A stretch of 64,000 bases of DNA from Paramecium sonneborni (taxonomy: Eukaryota; Ciliophora; Oligohymenophorea; Peniculida; Parameciidae). The translations under genes and the position numbers were made by a program. Shown here one piece after another: positions 11,265-21,370 of this stretch (positions are counted from its first letter, which is position 1; each line of letters starts with the position of its first letter). The notes below the pieces were generated by a model. It was not told where the DNA came from. It did no database searches and saw only the letters and a program-made list of their open reading frames with translations. The stretch lies in NCBI GenBank assembly GCA_905182985.1, contig CAJJDN010000102.1:203235-267234 (forward strand), written 5' to 3'.

Positions 11265-12438
11265 TCAATAAATACAGAAAGTAGGCTCTTAAAGTCTGCT
11301 CCATTTAGTAAATAATTATATTTTTCTTGCTTAACTAAGAATTCTTTTCATATCTGCATTGTGTTATAATAGAGCATTTAAATCTATTAATCCGGTGCTC
11401 CAAGGATATGCACCATGAGTAAGTAATAATTTAACTATCTCTTGATGATTTTCAATAATTGCTATACTCAAAGGAGTTCTATTCATCAAATCTAAAGCAT
11501 CAAAATCTGCATGGTAATGTAATAATAGTCTGACCATATCTAAACATCCATATTTACATGCCCAATGAAGAGCTGTCATATTGTAATAATCATATTAAAA
11601 CACTAAATAAGGATGAGTTATTAAAAAACTCTACATCTATTCTATTCTATTCTATTTAGATGCAAATATAAATTCCTTTGAAAATTAACATGAATAGGCT
11701 TTCTTACTGAACACTTACTTCTATATCACATCTACTAATGACAATCCAAGAAGTTTTATCTTTTTCAATGAACGACTCAATAATTCTAATTTTCTCCGAT
11801 TCCTTTTCTTCTAACTTTATCCAAAGAATTTCAAATTAGATGCATCTATTTATGGTGTAGACTTAGCTGATATCTCATGGATTCTCATTTTTCTCTTTAT
11901 TCCTTTTACTTCTATATCCATAATCTCTTTATTTGGTCTTATCTCTATTTACTAAGATTTTAGTTCTCTTTGTCTAATCTATTATACTGATGATTGTCTA
12001 TCAAATAATTTCTATGCTGTCTATGGTTTTGGTTCAATTAGTTTGTAATTTGTATTTGGATTTTGTTATGAAAATAGTTTCCTATTCTTCTTATTTATCA
12101 TTAATGGAGAAGGGCTATTTGATGCACAAATCTTATCTACGTTTTTAAAGTCTCCAGCATCATAATGTACTATATGCTTAAGTGAGTGATTTCTTAGAAA
12201 TTCTCTAATCTATTCATCTGATGGCACATTAATCTTTTATTTCTTTAAAAGTGACACCATTTTATTAGGAGGCAAAACAAAAAACTTATAATCGTAATCT
12301 ATCTCTTTTACCAATATTACCTTTTACAGCCAGTCTATGCTTCAATTAAGGAAACCAAGGCTTTGTAGTATTAATTGTACATTTATTTGGAGTTGTTTGC
12401 TTGTCAATAATTCTCTTATAGTACTCCTATTCAAACAT
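11265..12438 (-). CDS. Ankyrin-repeat protein
   Basis: About 385 aa. The C-terminal third holds ankyrin repeats: NMTALHWACKYGCLDMVRLL and RTPLSIAIIENHQEIVKLL, with the flanks probably forming further repeats. Upstream is a long Lys/Arg/Gln-rich region, basic enough for a nuclear or cytoskeletal protein. The start MFEQEYYKRIIDK at 12438 requires a very short (~16 nt) or misplaced intron near 12320; otherwise translation starts at MVSLLKKQ further in. Convergent with the methyltransferase gene: the two stops are 12 bp apart. Function unknown beyond protein-protein interaction. Confidence 0.75.
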
Positions 12439-13616
12439 TTTATTTTAGCTATATAAATACTCTAATTAACAATATTAGTATTAATCAATTATATATTATA
12501 TGATATACACTAAAATTAAACAAATTACAAAAATATCTTTAAAGACATCTTTTAAATTATAAATATATTCAATCACATTCTATTTTACTTCTTCTATTTA
12601 TTTTATTAAAAATACCTTTAAATGTATTTACTACTTAAATTTAACATATTATTATATGAGGTCAAGGATTTATATTTATCAAATTTATTTCATTTTTTTT
12701 TTTCTAATTTATTAAAAATAAATTAAGTTTTACAATTAAATCCCAAATTATATCAATCTAAATCTTAGATTTAATTACAATATATTATCATAAGATGATA
12801 GCAAATTTTTTAACATAAATTCATTAATACTTGCACTTACTAAAGTAACAAGATTTTCTGAAATAGAAGAATTTTATTTAATTTTTTGAGTCAAAATCTC
12901 AAAAGCTAAAACTAGCAATATATATATTTTTTATAAGTTCTTTAAATTCAATCAGAAAATTAAACTTAATAAATTATCTTAGTATAACAAAATTTTATTA
13001 ATATATTTAGCATAAAAATCAATAAAATTTTAAATTAGTAGTTTTGGTTAATTATCTTACTAAATTTTTAGTAAAACTTAAACTAATTATATTAACTCTT
13101 TTGAGACATTCAGAAAAATATTATGGAAATACAAGTGATAATTTAATTATTTATTATAAAATTCTTGATCACTAAAATTTTTAGAGTTTAATTAAAGCAC
13201 ATACATATTGCATAATATATTTTTAATGTTAATCTTAAAATTTATATTTTAAAAATGAAAAATTTATCAATAAAATGTTAAATATAGATAATTGTAGTAT
13301 GAACAGACTTTGATAATAGTAAATTAAAAATTCTAGAGTAATAATTAGTGGGTGATGAAATTATTTCATAAATTTATTATTTTTATGGTTATCGATCCAA
13401 ATTTAATAATAAATGACATTTAATTTTTCTTTCTTAAACAACAAATAAAAAAAAGAATATTTGATAGAGCTTAATGAATCAAAATGATAGCTATTTTAAT
13501 ATTAATTAATTAGGTTAAGTTTGCTTTCTTAAATTTATATATATCAGCTTTTAAATTTTTATATATTCTAATTTAACTATTCATAAATATTAAAAACAAG
13601 ATTTTATTTAGAGCTA
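12439..13616. other. AT-rich spacer
   Basis: About 1.2 kb between divergent genes, over 80% A+T by eye, with frequent TGA in all frames. I see no gene, RNA or clear repeat. Confidence 0.5.
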
Positions 13617-14536
13617 ATGTCTCTTATAGTTTACGCAGCTAAAGTAATGAAGTAAAGTTATTTAAAAATATCTCAAGTGTCTATTGTGGGTTTTAATTAA
13701 CTTGGAAAACATGTGAAGCTTTTAAAAAATAGAATGAAGAAATAGGAGATTCTCTTTTGATAAAATGGTATGAGGCATTTATTAATAAGGTTTTTACTTT
13801 ACTCTTTTATTTAATGTGAAGCATTTCTAATGTTATTTTTCGAGCTAATTCCTTTTGGGTTTTTTTTTCCATTTTTTATAAAATTTTACATTATGCTACC
13901 TCATTCAAAATGGCATTCTCTAATATATGGAGTGTTTGAAAAATTAGAAATGGATTAGTACACAAATGTTTTCTTTATATACTTCACAAAGTTTATTAAG
14001 TATTTTTTGGTTCGATTCTTAAATGTAAATATCTTTATTTAAGGAATAATAGTTAATAGAAACTTGTATTGATATTGTGAGAGTAGAGGAATTACCAGAA
14101 TTAGAAAATTAAGTGGAACGTATAATGCAAAAAATTTTAAATAAAAAATAATCCATAGAGGTGACCAAATCAAAAATCAGAATAAGAAACTCTGAGTATA
14201 AAAAAATTGAACATAAATCAGAAATATTATCAGTTCATGCAAGTGTTAAAGATAATGGCCGTTTTGTTGATTATCTTCTATTGTTCAATACAAAAACAAG
14301 TGAACTAAAATTCATCTGTCCTCAAAATAATTAATGTGTATATTAAAGTATCGTTATTTCTATAATAAGGAATCCTTTTATCTATTGATATCAATTAAGA
14401 TAAATGCTTAAAAGTATTATATGCAGAGGATGATGGAAATCTAGAGCTTATGAAACTCAAAAAGACTGATGATATTGAATTATGGCTTAAACCTGTTATA
14501 GAAATTTTAATTTAAAAAATTTCTCAATTTGAGTGA
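13617..14536 (+). CDS. REEP/DP1/Yop1 (TB2/HVA22)-like ER-shaping protein with C-terminal extension
   Basis: The first half has the TB2/DP1/HVA22 pattern: a hydrophobic hairpin LLYSFIQCEAFLMLFFELIP, aromatic GFFFPFFIKFYIMLP, then a conserved HSKWHSLIYGVFEKLEMD. Such proteins insert as wedges and bend ER tubules. A 22-nt intron (GTATGAGG...AATAAG) and a 22-nt intron near 14353-14374 keep the frame. After a charged linker (VERIMQKILNKKQSIEV) comes a second globular unit (YLLLFNTKTSELKFICP ... IELWLKPVIEIL), whose strand pattern and final Trp helix suggest a PH-like fold. REEP plus PH-like is inference. The first exon (MSLIVYAAK...) needs an intron I could not fix. Confidence 0.65.
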
Positions 14537-14591
14537 ATATTATCATATTATAATAAATAATGAGTCATTTAGAAATAATATTATAATTTCA

Positions 14592-15575
14592 ATGAGTATT
14601 TTAAATTGTCTAGATATAGTTTAGCAAATTGCTAAATGTATTCTATAAAAGAGGTACAAATAAAAGGTAGATATGAATTTTAATCTTGAATGCAATTTAA
14701 TTAGAAAAAGATGGAATTCTAATGGAGAAAATAATTTGGCAATTCAATTTTATTTAAAAAAATAATTGAAACCTTATTTAGTGGAAGAATGGAATATTTT
14801 ATGCAATTTGCAATAAATTAATGAAAATTCTTAGTAATTTTTTGAAAAATGCATTGAATTAACATAATTAACTCCATTATAATAAAAGAAAGATAATGAA
14901 ATAGATCATATCATTCATTTGAATGAGAATAAAAGTACAAATTGGATTGATCCAAATTTAATTGCCACTCTTTAAATTTAATTATCGAATAAAATGACAG
15001 TAAATGTTGCATATTTGTAAAAATTTGATCCAATAGATTAAATGGAAAAAGAATCAGTAAATGAATTTAAATCATTTAGAAGAGATAGATTTCTTTCAGA
15101 TGATTTACACACTCAAAATGGTATATAAAATAAAATATATAGATACTCAATTAAGAAAGACAAGTTTTCATGATTTAGATGGTTTAAGAAAATACAAAAA
15201 AAATCAAGCAATCATAACTTAAGCAATTCATAGAAAAAATGATTCACTTTGTAAAAATAAATAATGAAATTAGCCTCTAATTCAAGTAAAAATAAATCAA
15301 CTCAACTATTAACAATAATTAATAAAAAAGATGATGTAGAAATACTATCATTAGCTGAAGATGCATAAAAAATAATTGATTAGGATGAAAATGGTGATTA
15401 TGAAATTTAAATGATTATTGATGAATAACCTATGGATAAAGGACAAACTGTAATAATTAAATCAAATTCATAAATGAATCCTGTTACAGATTTAATTCTT
15501 AAAATTAGAGAAAAAAAGCATCACTATAGTCAATAATTACATGAAACTTTGAATTTTATTAAAAGTTACATTTGA
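14592..15575 (+). CDS. Unrecognised protein, 312 aa
   Basis: Introns 15121-15142 (22 nt) and one of 23 nt near 15252 restore a single frame of 313 codons. The N-terminus MSILNCLDIVQQIAKCILQ is helical; the next 150 residues look globular (NFNLECNLIRKRWNSNGENN, LKPYLVEEWNILCN). The rest is Ser/Asn/Gln-rich with acidic patches (DQDENGDYEIQMII). It starts 55 bp after the REEP-like stop on the same strand. No family recognised. Its size and disordered tail would fit a regulatory adaptor (inference). Confidence 0.7.
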
Positions 15576-15610
15576 GAAAATTAAAGTAGTTTTATTCAAT
15601 TTTGTTAACT

Positions 15611-16155
15611 TCATAAATTAAGAATCCAATCGTACCATTCTGATACATCTATATTTTAACCATTTTCATATAGAATTGATACCAATACTTTTTTACTTGG
15701 ATGATTTATAGGTAATTCACTCTTTATTTTTAATGCTAAATCGAAAAATCTTCTTTTTATATCTTTATCTTCTATTATTGATTAATTTTATAATTTTTTT
15801 CTTACTCTTTGAATGATTCTACTTTTTGTAACATTTAATATAAATCAGCAGTATCATATTAACATTAAGTCATTATAATATTCTATTTTTTGATTATAAA
15901 TCTAATTTTCTCAATTTTATATAAATTCAATGCTTCTTATAAAGCATCCACTCTTTCAATTATTACTAATTAACTATATTTTTTATCAGTTTAATTTTAT
16001 TAGATTTAGTCCTTTATAAATGATATTCTACAATTAACATCGATAATACTGGTATAAGCCATAGATATTCCAGATGGTTCAAATTTTATCAGAAATGAAA
16101 CTAGTACATAAATTGGAGATCCTTTTCAAGAAATTCTTCGACCAAAATTGAACAT
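15611..16155 (-). CDS. Unrecognised protein, ~165 aa
   Basis: Reads MFNFGSPIYVLVSFLIKFEPSG, IIERVDALQEALNLYKIEKI, IKRRFFDLALKIKSELP, ending VSEWYDWILNL. Two introns are needed: 21 nt (GTCGAA...AAAAG, atypical donor) removing an in-frame TGA near 16133, and 26 nt (GTTACA...CAAAG). With both removed the frame is exact. The C-terminus resembles a small winged-helix or helical bundle but I cannot name it. Its ATG lies 5 bp downstream of the stop of the next gene on the same strand (an earlier ATG even overlaps that stop as ATGA), unusually tight. Confidence 0.55.
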
Positions 16156-16160
16156 TTTAT

Positions 16161-16527
16161 TCATTTCTTTATAAATTCATAAATCGTTACTTTCTTATTC
16201 TTTTAAAATGATATGATACTCTCAATCGATTTAAATATGTAATCTATACTTTTATTCATCTTTTCAATTATTTAACTATAATCATTGCTGATGTTTGTTA
16301 CATCTTTACGTATTTATTAACTTAATTATCTAATATTCTCTTTTTATTATAAAGAAGATTAATATTCTTTTAATAATCCTAACGCTCTTGTTTTCAATTA
16401 TGTCATATCTTCATACAACTCATCTTATGTTACTAATATGTTATTAAATGTTACCTTCTTTTATTTACATTAAAAGTCTTGAAACATTCAACCCATTTAA
16501 GTCTTCTATGATTGTCCTTTTGTTCAT
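16161..16527 (-). CDS. Small coiled-coil protein, 114 aa
   Basis: MNKRTIIEDLNGLNVSRLLM, a 22-nt intron at 16433-16454, then a continuous coiled coil (LKTRALGLLKEYQSSLQQ, IRKDVTNISNDYSQIIEKM, YIFKSIESIISFQKNKK). Lengths agree with one frame to TGA 16161-16163. The regular heptads and small size are like subunits of kinetochore, SNARE-like or BLOC-type bundles, but no specific match is recognised. Immediately upstream of the previous entry on the same strand; the two might be one gene with an intron I cannot see. Confidence 0.6.
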
Positions 16528-17054
16528 ATGCAAAAAATTTCAATTTTACTATTATTATTAGATTTCTTATAAATATTAAATATTTTTTTAATTTTTATAA
16601 ATTGGAGAGCTACTAATATACAATTCATTATTAAGTAGAATGCATACTATTTGTATATAAATTTCTTATTGCAATTAGAAACAAAAAATTTAATTTATCT
16701 ATTTGGATTTTCAATTTAAATATAAGATTTTATTAGAGTTCAGTTTAATATATGATTGGTTTATAGTAATTTGTTTTATGTAATATATTAAAGGAGCACG
16801 AAATTAATTCAGTAAAAAGAATAATGAATATAAGTTTATAATGGTAAATAGAATAATATATAAAAAAAGTTTAATAAGAAATTTTAATATAAAATGGTAA
16901 GGTTCTTTAGAATTAGTTAATTGAGGTAAAAATTATATAAAAAAATTAAGTATAAAATTATAAATAATTGAATTTTATAGTTAATTATTTCATTGAAATA
17001 TTTGGTATATGAAATTTTACAAACAACTAGCAAAATTTAGGTATATAAATAATA
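16528..17054. other. AT-rich spacer
   Basis: About 530 bp between divergent genes. No supported gene or repeat. Confidence 0.5.
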
Positions 17055-17745
17055 ATGTCAATGGAAATAGATGAATTAGCTGAAACAATAATGGATTGTG
17101 TTATGAATAGCCATATTATTTCTGAAGAAGGGCGAAATTATATTGAATAGCATATTCCAACAAAACCTCCTGAAACTGATGTTTAATCAGCAAGATTTGA
17201 TTTATATGAAAAGACAGGGAAAGAAAGAATATAAAAAGTAGCTTTAGTATTTAAAACTCATTAAGAGGCTAGAAGGTAAATTAAATTTAAGATTATAGAT
17301 GGTATTCATAATTTAAATAACATGCAACAACTCATTAGAAAGTTCATAAGAAGGCTGCACTTTTGGATAATGTTCTATTTAAATATGGTGATTATGGAAA
17401 ATCATTATTTTAATATGCAGAATACATATGTGAATTTATAGATCAATAACCATTATGTGTATTTTAACATATGATTCCAGATCATGTAAGTGTTTTAAAA
17501 ATAAGTTTTAGGATCTAAGATTATCTGAAACTCATCCTTATTATTTTAAAATTCATTGGGCTTTTAGAGGATTTATGACACCTTAAACTTCAAGTATGGT
17601 AAAAGCAGAAAGGAATCCATCTTTAATGAATAAATTAAAAGATGAAGAAATACCAAGAAAACTTGTTCCAATAGATACTTATATGCGTTCTTTAATGGAT
17701 AAAAATAATAATAGTAGTGAAGACGATGATGATGATGATTAATGA
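17055..17745 (+). CDS. Unrecognised protein, 213 aa, acidic tail
   Basis: Introns 17276-17298 (23 nt) and 17486-17511 (26 nt) give 214 codons in one frame. Begins MSMEIDELAETIMDCVMNSH; a middle with KKAALLDNVLFKYGDYGKSL and EFIDQQPLCVFQHMIPDH, then HPYYFKIHWAFRGFMTPQTS; ends SSEDDDDDQ. The compact pattern suggests a conserved ciliate protein, but I cannot assign a family. The next gene starts 150 bp downstream on the same strand. Confidence 0.7.
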
Positions 17746-17895
17746 AAGTTTATTAATATTTCTATCAATCCAAAAAAATATTATCTATTATAAAAATTGG
17801 ATTTTAGAATCAAATTCCTATCCTTTTATTAAATCAAATTTATTTTTTTAATATTATATTTAATTATAATACTTATTATTTAAATAATTTATTAT

Positions 17896-19340
17896 ATGCA
17901 TAATAAACATAGGATAGTATTCATTTCAGAATCAACATTAGTTCCTCCTAAATAAGTCCCAGAAAAATCTTAATAAGTGGAACCTTTCAGGGTGAATTCA
18001 AAAATATAATAACTTGCATAATAGGATTATGATCTACATGTACGTCAATAATTAGAAGAGTTAAAAAAATTTTTAAAAGAAAAACAATAAAAGTTTATAA
18101 TAGATTATGGAGGTCATGATGATGAAAATACTCAATGTTAATAAAACCTTTTAAAATAATAGAATTAAAATTAGTTAAAATCTTTTAAAAATGATAAATA
18201 AATTCTACCTTAATTATGTACCAGTTAGCGTTTTTCAGACATGGTATAAACTTAAAAAATAAGACAAAAATTATAGAATTGCAAATCCATCCAACCACTT
18301 AAAAATCAAAGTCGCAAATATATTTCTGATTTTAATTAATCTTCTTTTACAGTTGATTAATTAGAATCTTTAAGTCAAACAGAGGTTAAACAATCATCAG
18401 GTATTAATAAATAAACCTTTAAATCAAGATATTAAAGTAGTTTTCCTTCAAAATGTCAATGTAAATACAAAAAAAATGATAGTATCATAAAGTAGTCTAA
18501 TAATAAAGTTGTGATGAATTTACAAATGTTTTAAATAGATTTTATTCACAAAAATGAAAAAAAAATAAGAAAAACTGTCTATTGCTAATCTGATTTTGAA
18601 GACAATAAGGACGAAAAGAAATTGAAGAAATAATAAACTTTTCCTTTTATTAAATTAAATTAATAGATTGGTAAATAAGAAGATCAATTACTTAATCAAA
18701 CAGGTAAATTTTGGACAAGTTCTATGATTGATGCATATGCTAATTATTTAAATGGTAATGATGAAAAATATTATTTTTCATTATCAAAATAATAAAGATA
18801 ATGCCATCAAAGACTTTATATTTTTACTTCAGATTTTATTACTAATTGTAGTTTGGGTTCCAATCCTTCAAAAGAAAAATTATTATTGTTAATTTTAGAA
18901 AAATTAGAATATTTTAAAAAAATTTAGTATTAGTTTTGGATTATTTATTAAAAAATTGTCTTTGTTGTAAATTAGAATAATATTCATTGGTATTTAGTTA
19001 CAGTAGATTTAAATGAAAGATTTATTTATGTTTATGATTCTTTATTGGGAGATAAATATCATTATTAATAAGTTAAAGAATTATTGACATTTTTTTTTAT
19101 GAACTTTAGAAGAATCAATTAGATGAATAACAAAAAAAAGAATTTTAATTCAAACTTATCAAAAAGAGAAATTTTGAAAAATAAAATGATGGTTATTCTT
19201 GTGGATACTTTACTTGTATTGCTCTTGAATATTTAAGTAACGTAAATTAAAATAAAGATTATAAAAAGAAGCATTAAATTAAAGAAATTTTAAAATAAAT
19301 TTTATTATACGGAATTGTAGAGGAAGAGGAAAATAAATGA
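17896..19340 (+). CDS. Ulp1/SENP-type SUMO-specific cysteine protease (C48)
   Basis: 468 aa. The N-terminal ~240 residues are Gln/Lys/Ser-rich and disordered. The C-terminal ~220 residues are a C48 peptidase: QTGKFWTSSMIDAYANYL (substrate-groove start), His in NIHWYLVTVDL, Asp in YVYDSL, and Gln...Cys in KQNDGYSCGYFTC, giving the His-Asp-Gln-Cys catalytic set. Such enzymes mature SUMO and remove it from targets. Restoring the frame needs a 38-nt intron near 19073-19110, longer than typical; with it the length is exactly 469 codons. SUMOylation matters for ciliate DNA elimination, so the target class is interesting, but no substrate can be read from sequence. Confidence 0.85.
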
Positions 19341-19495
19341 TTTTTAATATGATTAAAATTATAATTATTTATTCAATAATAATTGAATGATAAAAATTAA
19401 AATAACCATTAAAAATAGTAGCTATTTCTTAACAATAGAAGAGATTTAGATTAATATAAAAAACAAAATACATTGAAAAAACAACTCCAAAATAA

Positions 19496-19669
19496 ATGAA
19501 TTTTATTCAATTAAAATCCTGTAATGATATTATTGAAATATTTCAAGATTAAAAAGGATAAAAAATTCTTAATGAGAAATTGAAACAATTTGAAAATTTA
19601 AAAAAAGTAGTTTTAAATATAATAGAAACCAAAAATATGCAATATATCAACGAAAGGTTTGCTTTTTGA
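19496..19669 (+). CDS. Possible small protein or 3' exon (57 aa)
   Basis: Open coding-like stretch MNFIQLKSCNDIIEIFQD ... NMQYINERFAF to TGA 19667-19669. The frame remains open upstream to about 19390 with no ATG (KTKYIEKTTPKQ), so an unseen first exon is likely. No family recognised. Confidence 0.35.
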
Positions 19670-19791
19670 ATAGTATAATTATTGATATATATGTACTATT
19701 ATAAAATTTAAGATGTATATACTTTCTTTATCTCAAAGAAATAATAATAAGAAATTATTATTCTTTTCTCCATATCTCAAATAGAAATTAA

Positions 19792-20040
19792 ATGAATAAA
19801 ATAGTTGCTTGCTTTAATAAAATTACTGATATAACAGATAGTTTTGAGATCTATAAATAATTAATTTAATGTTACTAAATTACATTAATAATTTGTGAAG
19901 TGAAAATGAATTAAAATGATTCCTTATTTAAATCTTCTTTAGAGCTATTTTAATTTAATATTTTAAAATTAAATAGATTAAAATTTCAAAAACAGTTAGT
20001 AGAATGGTATCAATTTTGGATATTTTATCTAAATATTTGA
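19792..20040 (+). CDS. Possible small protein (82 aa)
   Basis: Open from ATG to TGA for 83 codons (MNKIVACFNKITDITDSF ... LKFQKQLVEWYQFWIFYL). The same frame continues coding-like after the TGA to about 20150 (MRLKISIDKIRTFATLLY), so an intron or a decayed gene is possible. Amino-acid mix is plausible but nothing is recognised. Confidence 0.3.
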
Positions 20041-20283
20041 GTTAATTGTAAAATGAGACTAAAAATTAGTATTGATAAAATAAGAACTTTTGCAACTTTA
20101 TTATATTAAAAGTAATAAATAAAATTATTAAATCTTATTTAATTATGATTCTATGATTTGAAGTAGTTTTCTTTTAGATAAGACTTTTTAAATCATTATT
20201 AAGTAATGTTTATTAAAGAAGAAGGTATAAGAATTCTTTACATATTTTCCATATAATATAATAATGAAGGTAGTAAAATTTAA

Positions 20284-21277
20284 ATGAAGAGTAATTTGAT
20301 TATAATTTAAAAGTAATAAGAGTTAGCGTTTAGAAAGAAGAATGTTTAGGATAATATTATATAGTTATTAATAAAAATAAATTTTAGAATGGGAAACAGT
20401 ATAATAATAAATGTTAATTAGATATTTGTGGTATTGATGAAGAAAAAAAGTAAAGTTTTTAGCCAGAATCAAAAGTTATAACAACAAGAACCATAAATTA
20501 AACAACCATATAGATTGTATAAGCAGATATTGTAGAGGAATTGGTTGATGTAGTAGGTAAATAAAAAAGTAAATTTTAGTGAATTGCTCTCATGAACCAG
20601 CTTGGTCTTATATATCAAAACGGTAATAGTATATAAAAATATTGATTAGTGATAAAAATAATAAAGCAAATGAGATGCTCTAATAAAGTATAAATGCAGC
20701 TGTATAACAATAGTGAAAATTGGAGAGCTTATTGTAACAAATACAGAAAATGTAAATTCAGTTTAAATATTTCATGTAAGACTGCCATTTTACTAGGTAT
20801 TAAATTTACTTAAATATTTAAAAGGATGCAAAGGACTTATAACAAATATTTAATGTATACAAAGAATGTTTGTAACAGAAAGGACATAAAACAATATCAT
20901 TTACTGAATAGAGCACTCCAAATTTTTAGATTCCAAAGTAATTTCATGCTGAAGTATTGATAAGAGCAATCCTTTCGTAATAATACTTAATAAATGATTA
21001 GAGCAATATAAGAGGGAGATATAGAATTTGAATTGATAAAGTTTGTGAGTTTAGATCAATTGACTCTAAAATATTTTGCTTATGAGTTGATGAAATAATT
21101 AGATGAATTAAAAATTCCTGAATTATTTAAACAACGATATCAATAATTTCTAAACTTTTTATGTATAGAATTAGTTTATATATGAATTTAGAGAACGGAG
21201 AAGATACTAAACAAGAGGTTTATCTTTTGAGTACTGGGATTACTACAGAAATAGAAGCTGTTGTAGAATAGTAATGA
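20284..21277 (+). CDS. Gene with possible TFIIS central-domain-like segment (model incomplete)
   Basis: The 3' part is solid: NNTQQMIRAIQEGDIEFE, VSLDQLTLKYFAYELMKQ, KIPELFKQRYQQFLNFL, a 29-nt intron, then NGEDTKQEVYLLSTG and EIEAVVEQQ to TGA 21275-21277. The stretch resembles the end of a TFIIS central domain (N-x-x-L/M...I-x-x-G-x-I ... L-x-x-M/F), as in transcription elongation factors and PHF3/SPEN-like proteins; upstream FHAEVLIRAILSQQ could be its first helix. Cys-rich exons upstream (ENWRAYCNKYRKCKF, CQLDICGIDEE) might form a zinc finger. Several introns in 20400-21000 are not resolved; the start is a guess and the domain call is tentative. Confidence 0.4.
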
Positions 21278-21370
21278 AAACTTTTAGTTTAAATAATTTA
21301 TTATTATTCAAATATTATATATATATATATATATAATTAAATACTAAATTACATAAATTAAACATAAGAA

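Noticed and set aside
16120..16140. In-frame TGA as possible readthrough or selenocysteine
   Set aside because: A 21-nt intron (GTCGAA...AAAAG) removes it and keeps the frame; no other sign of recoding.
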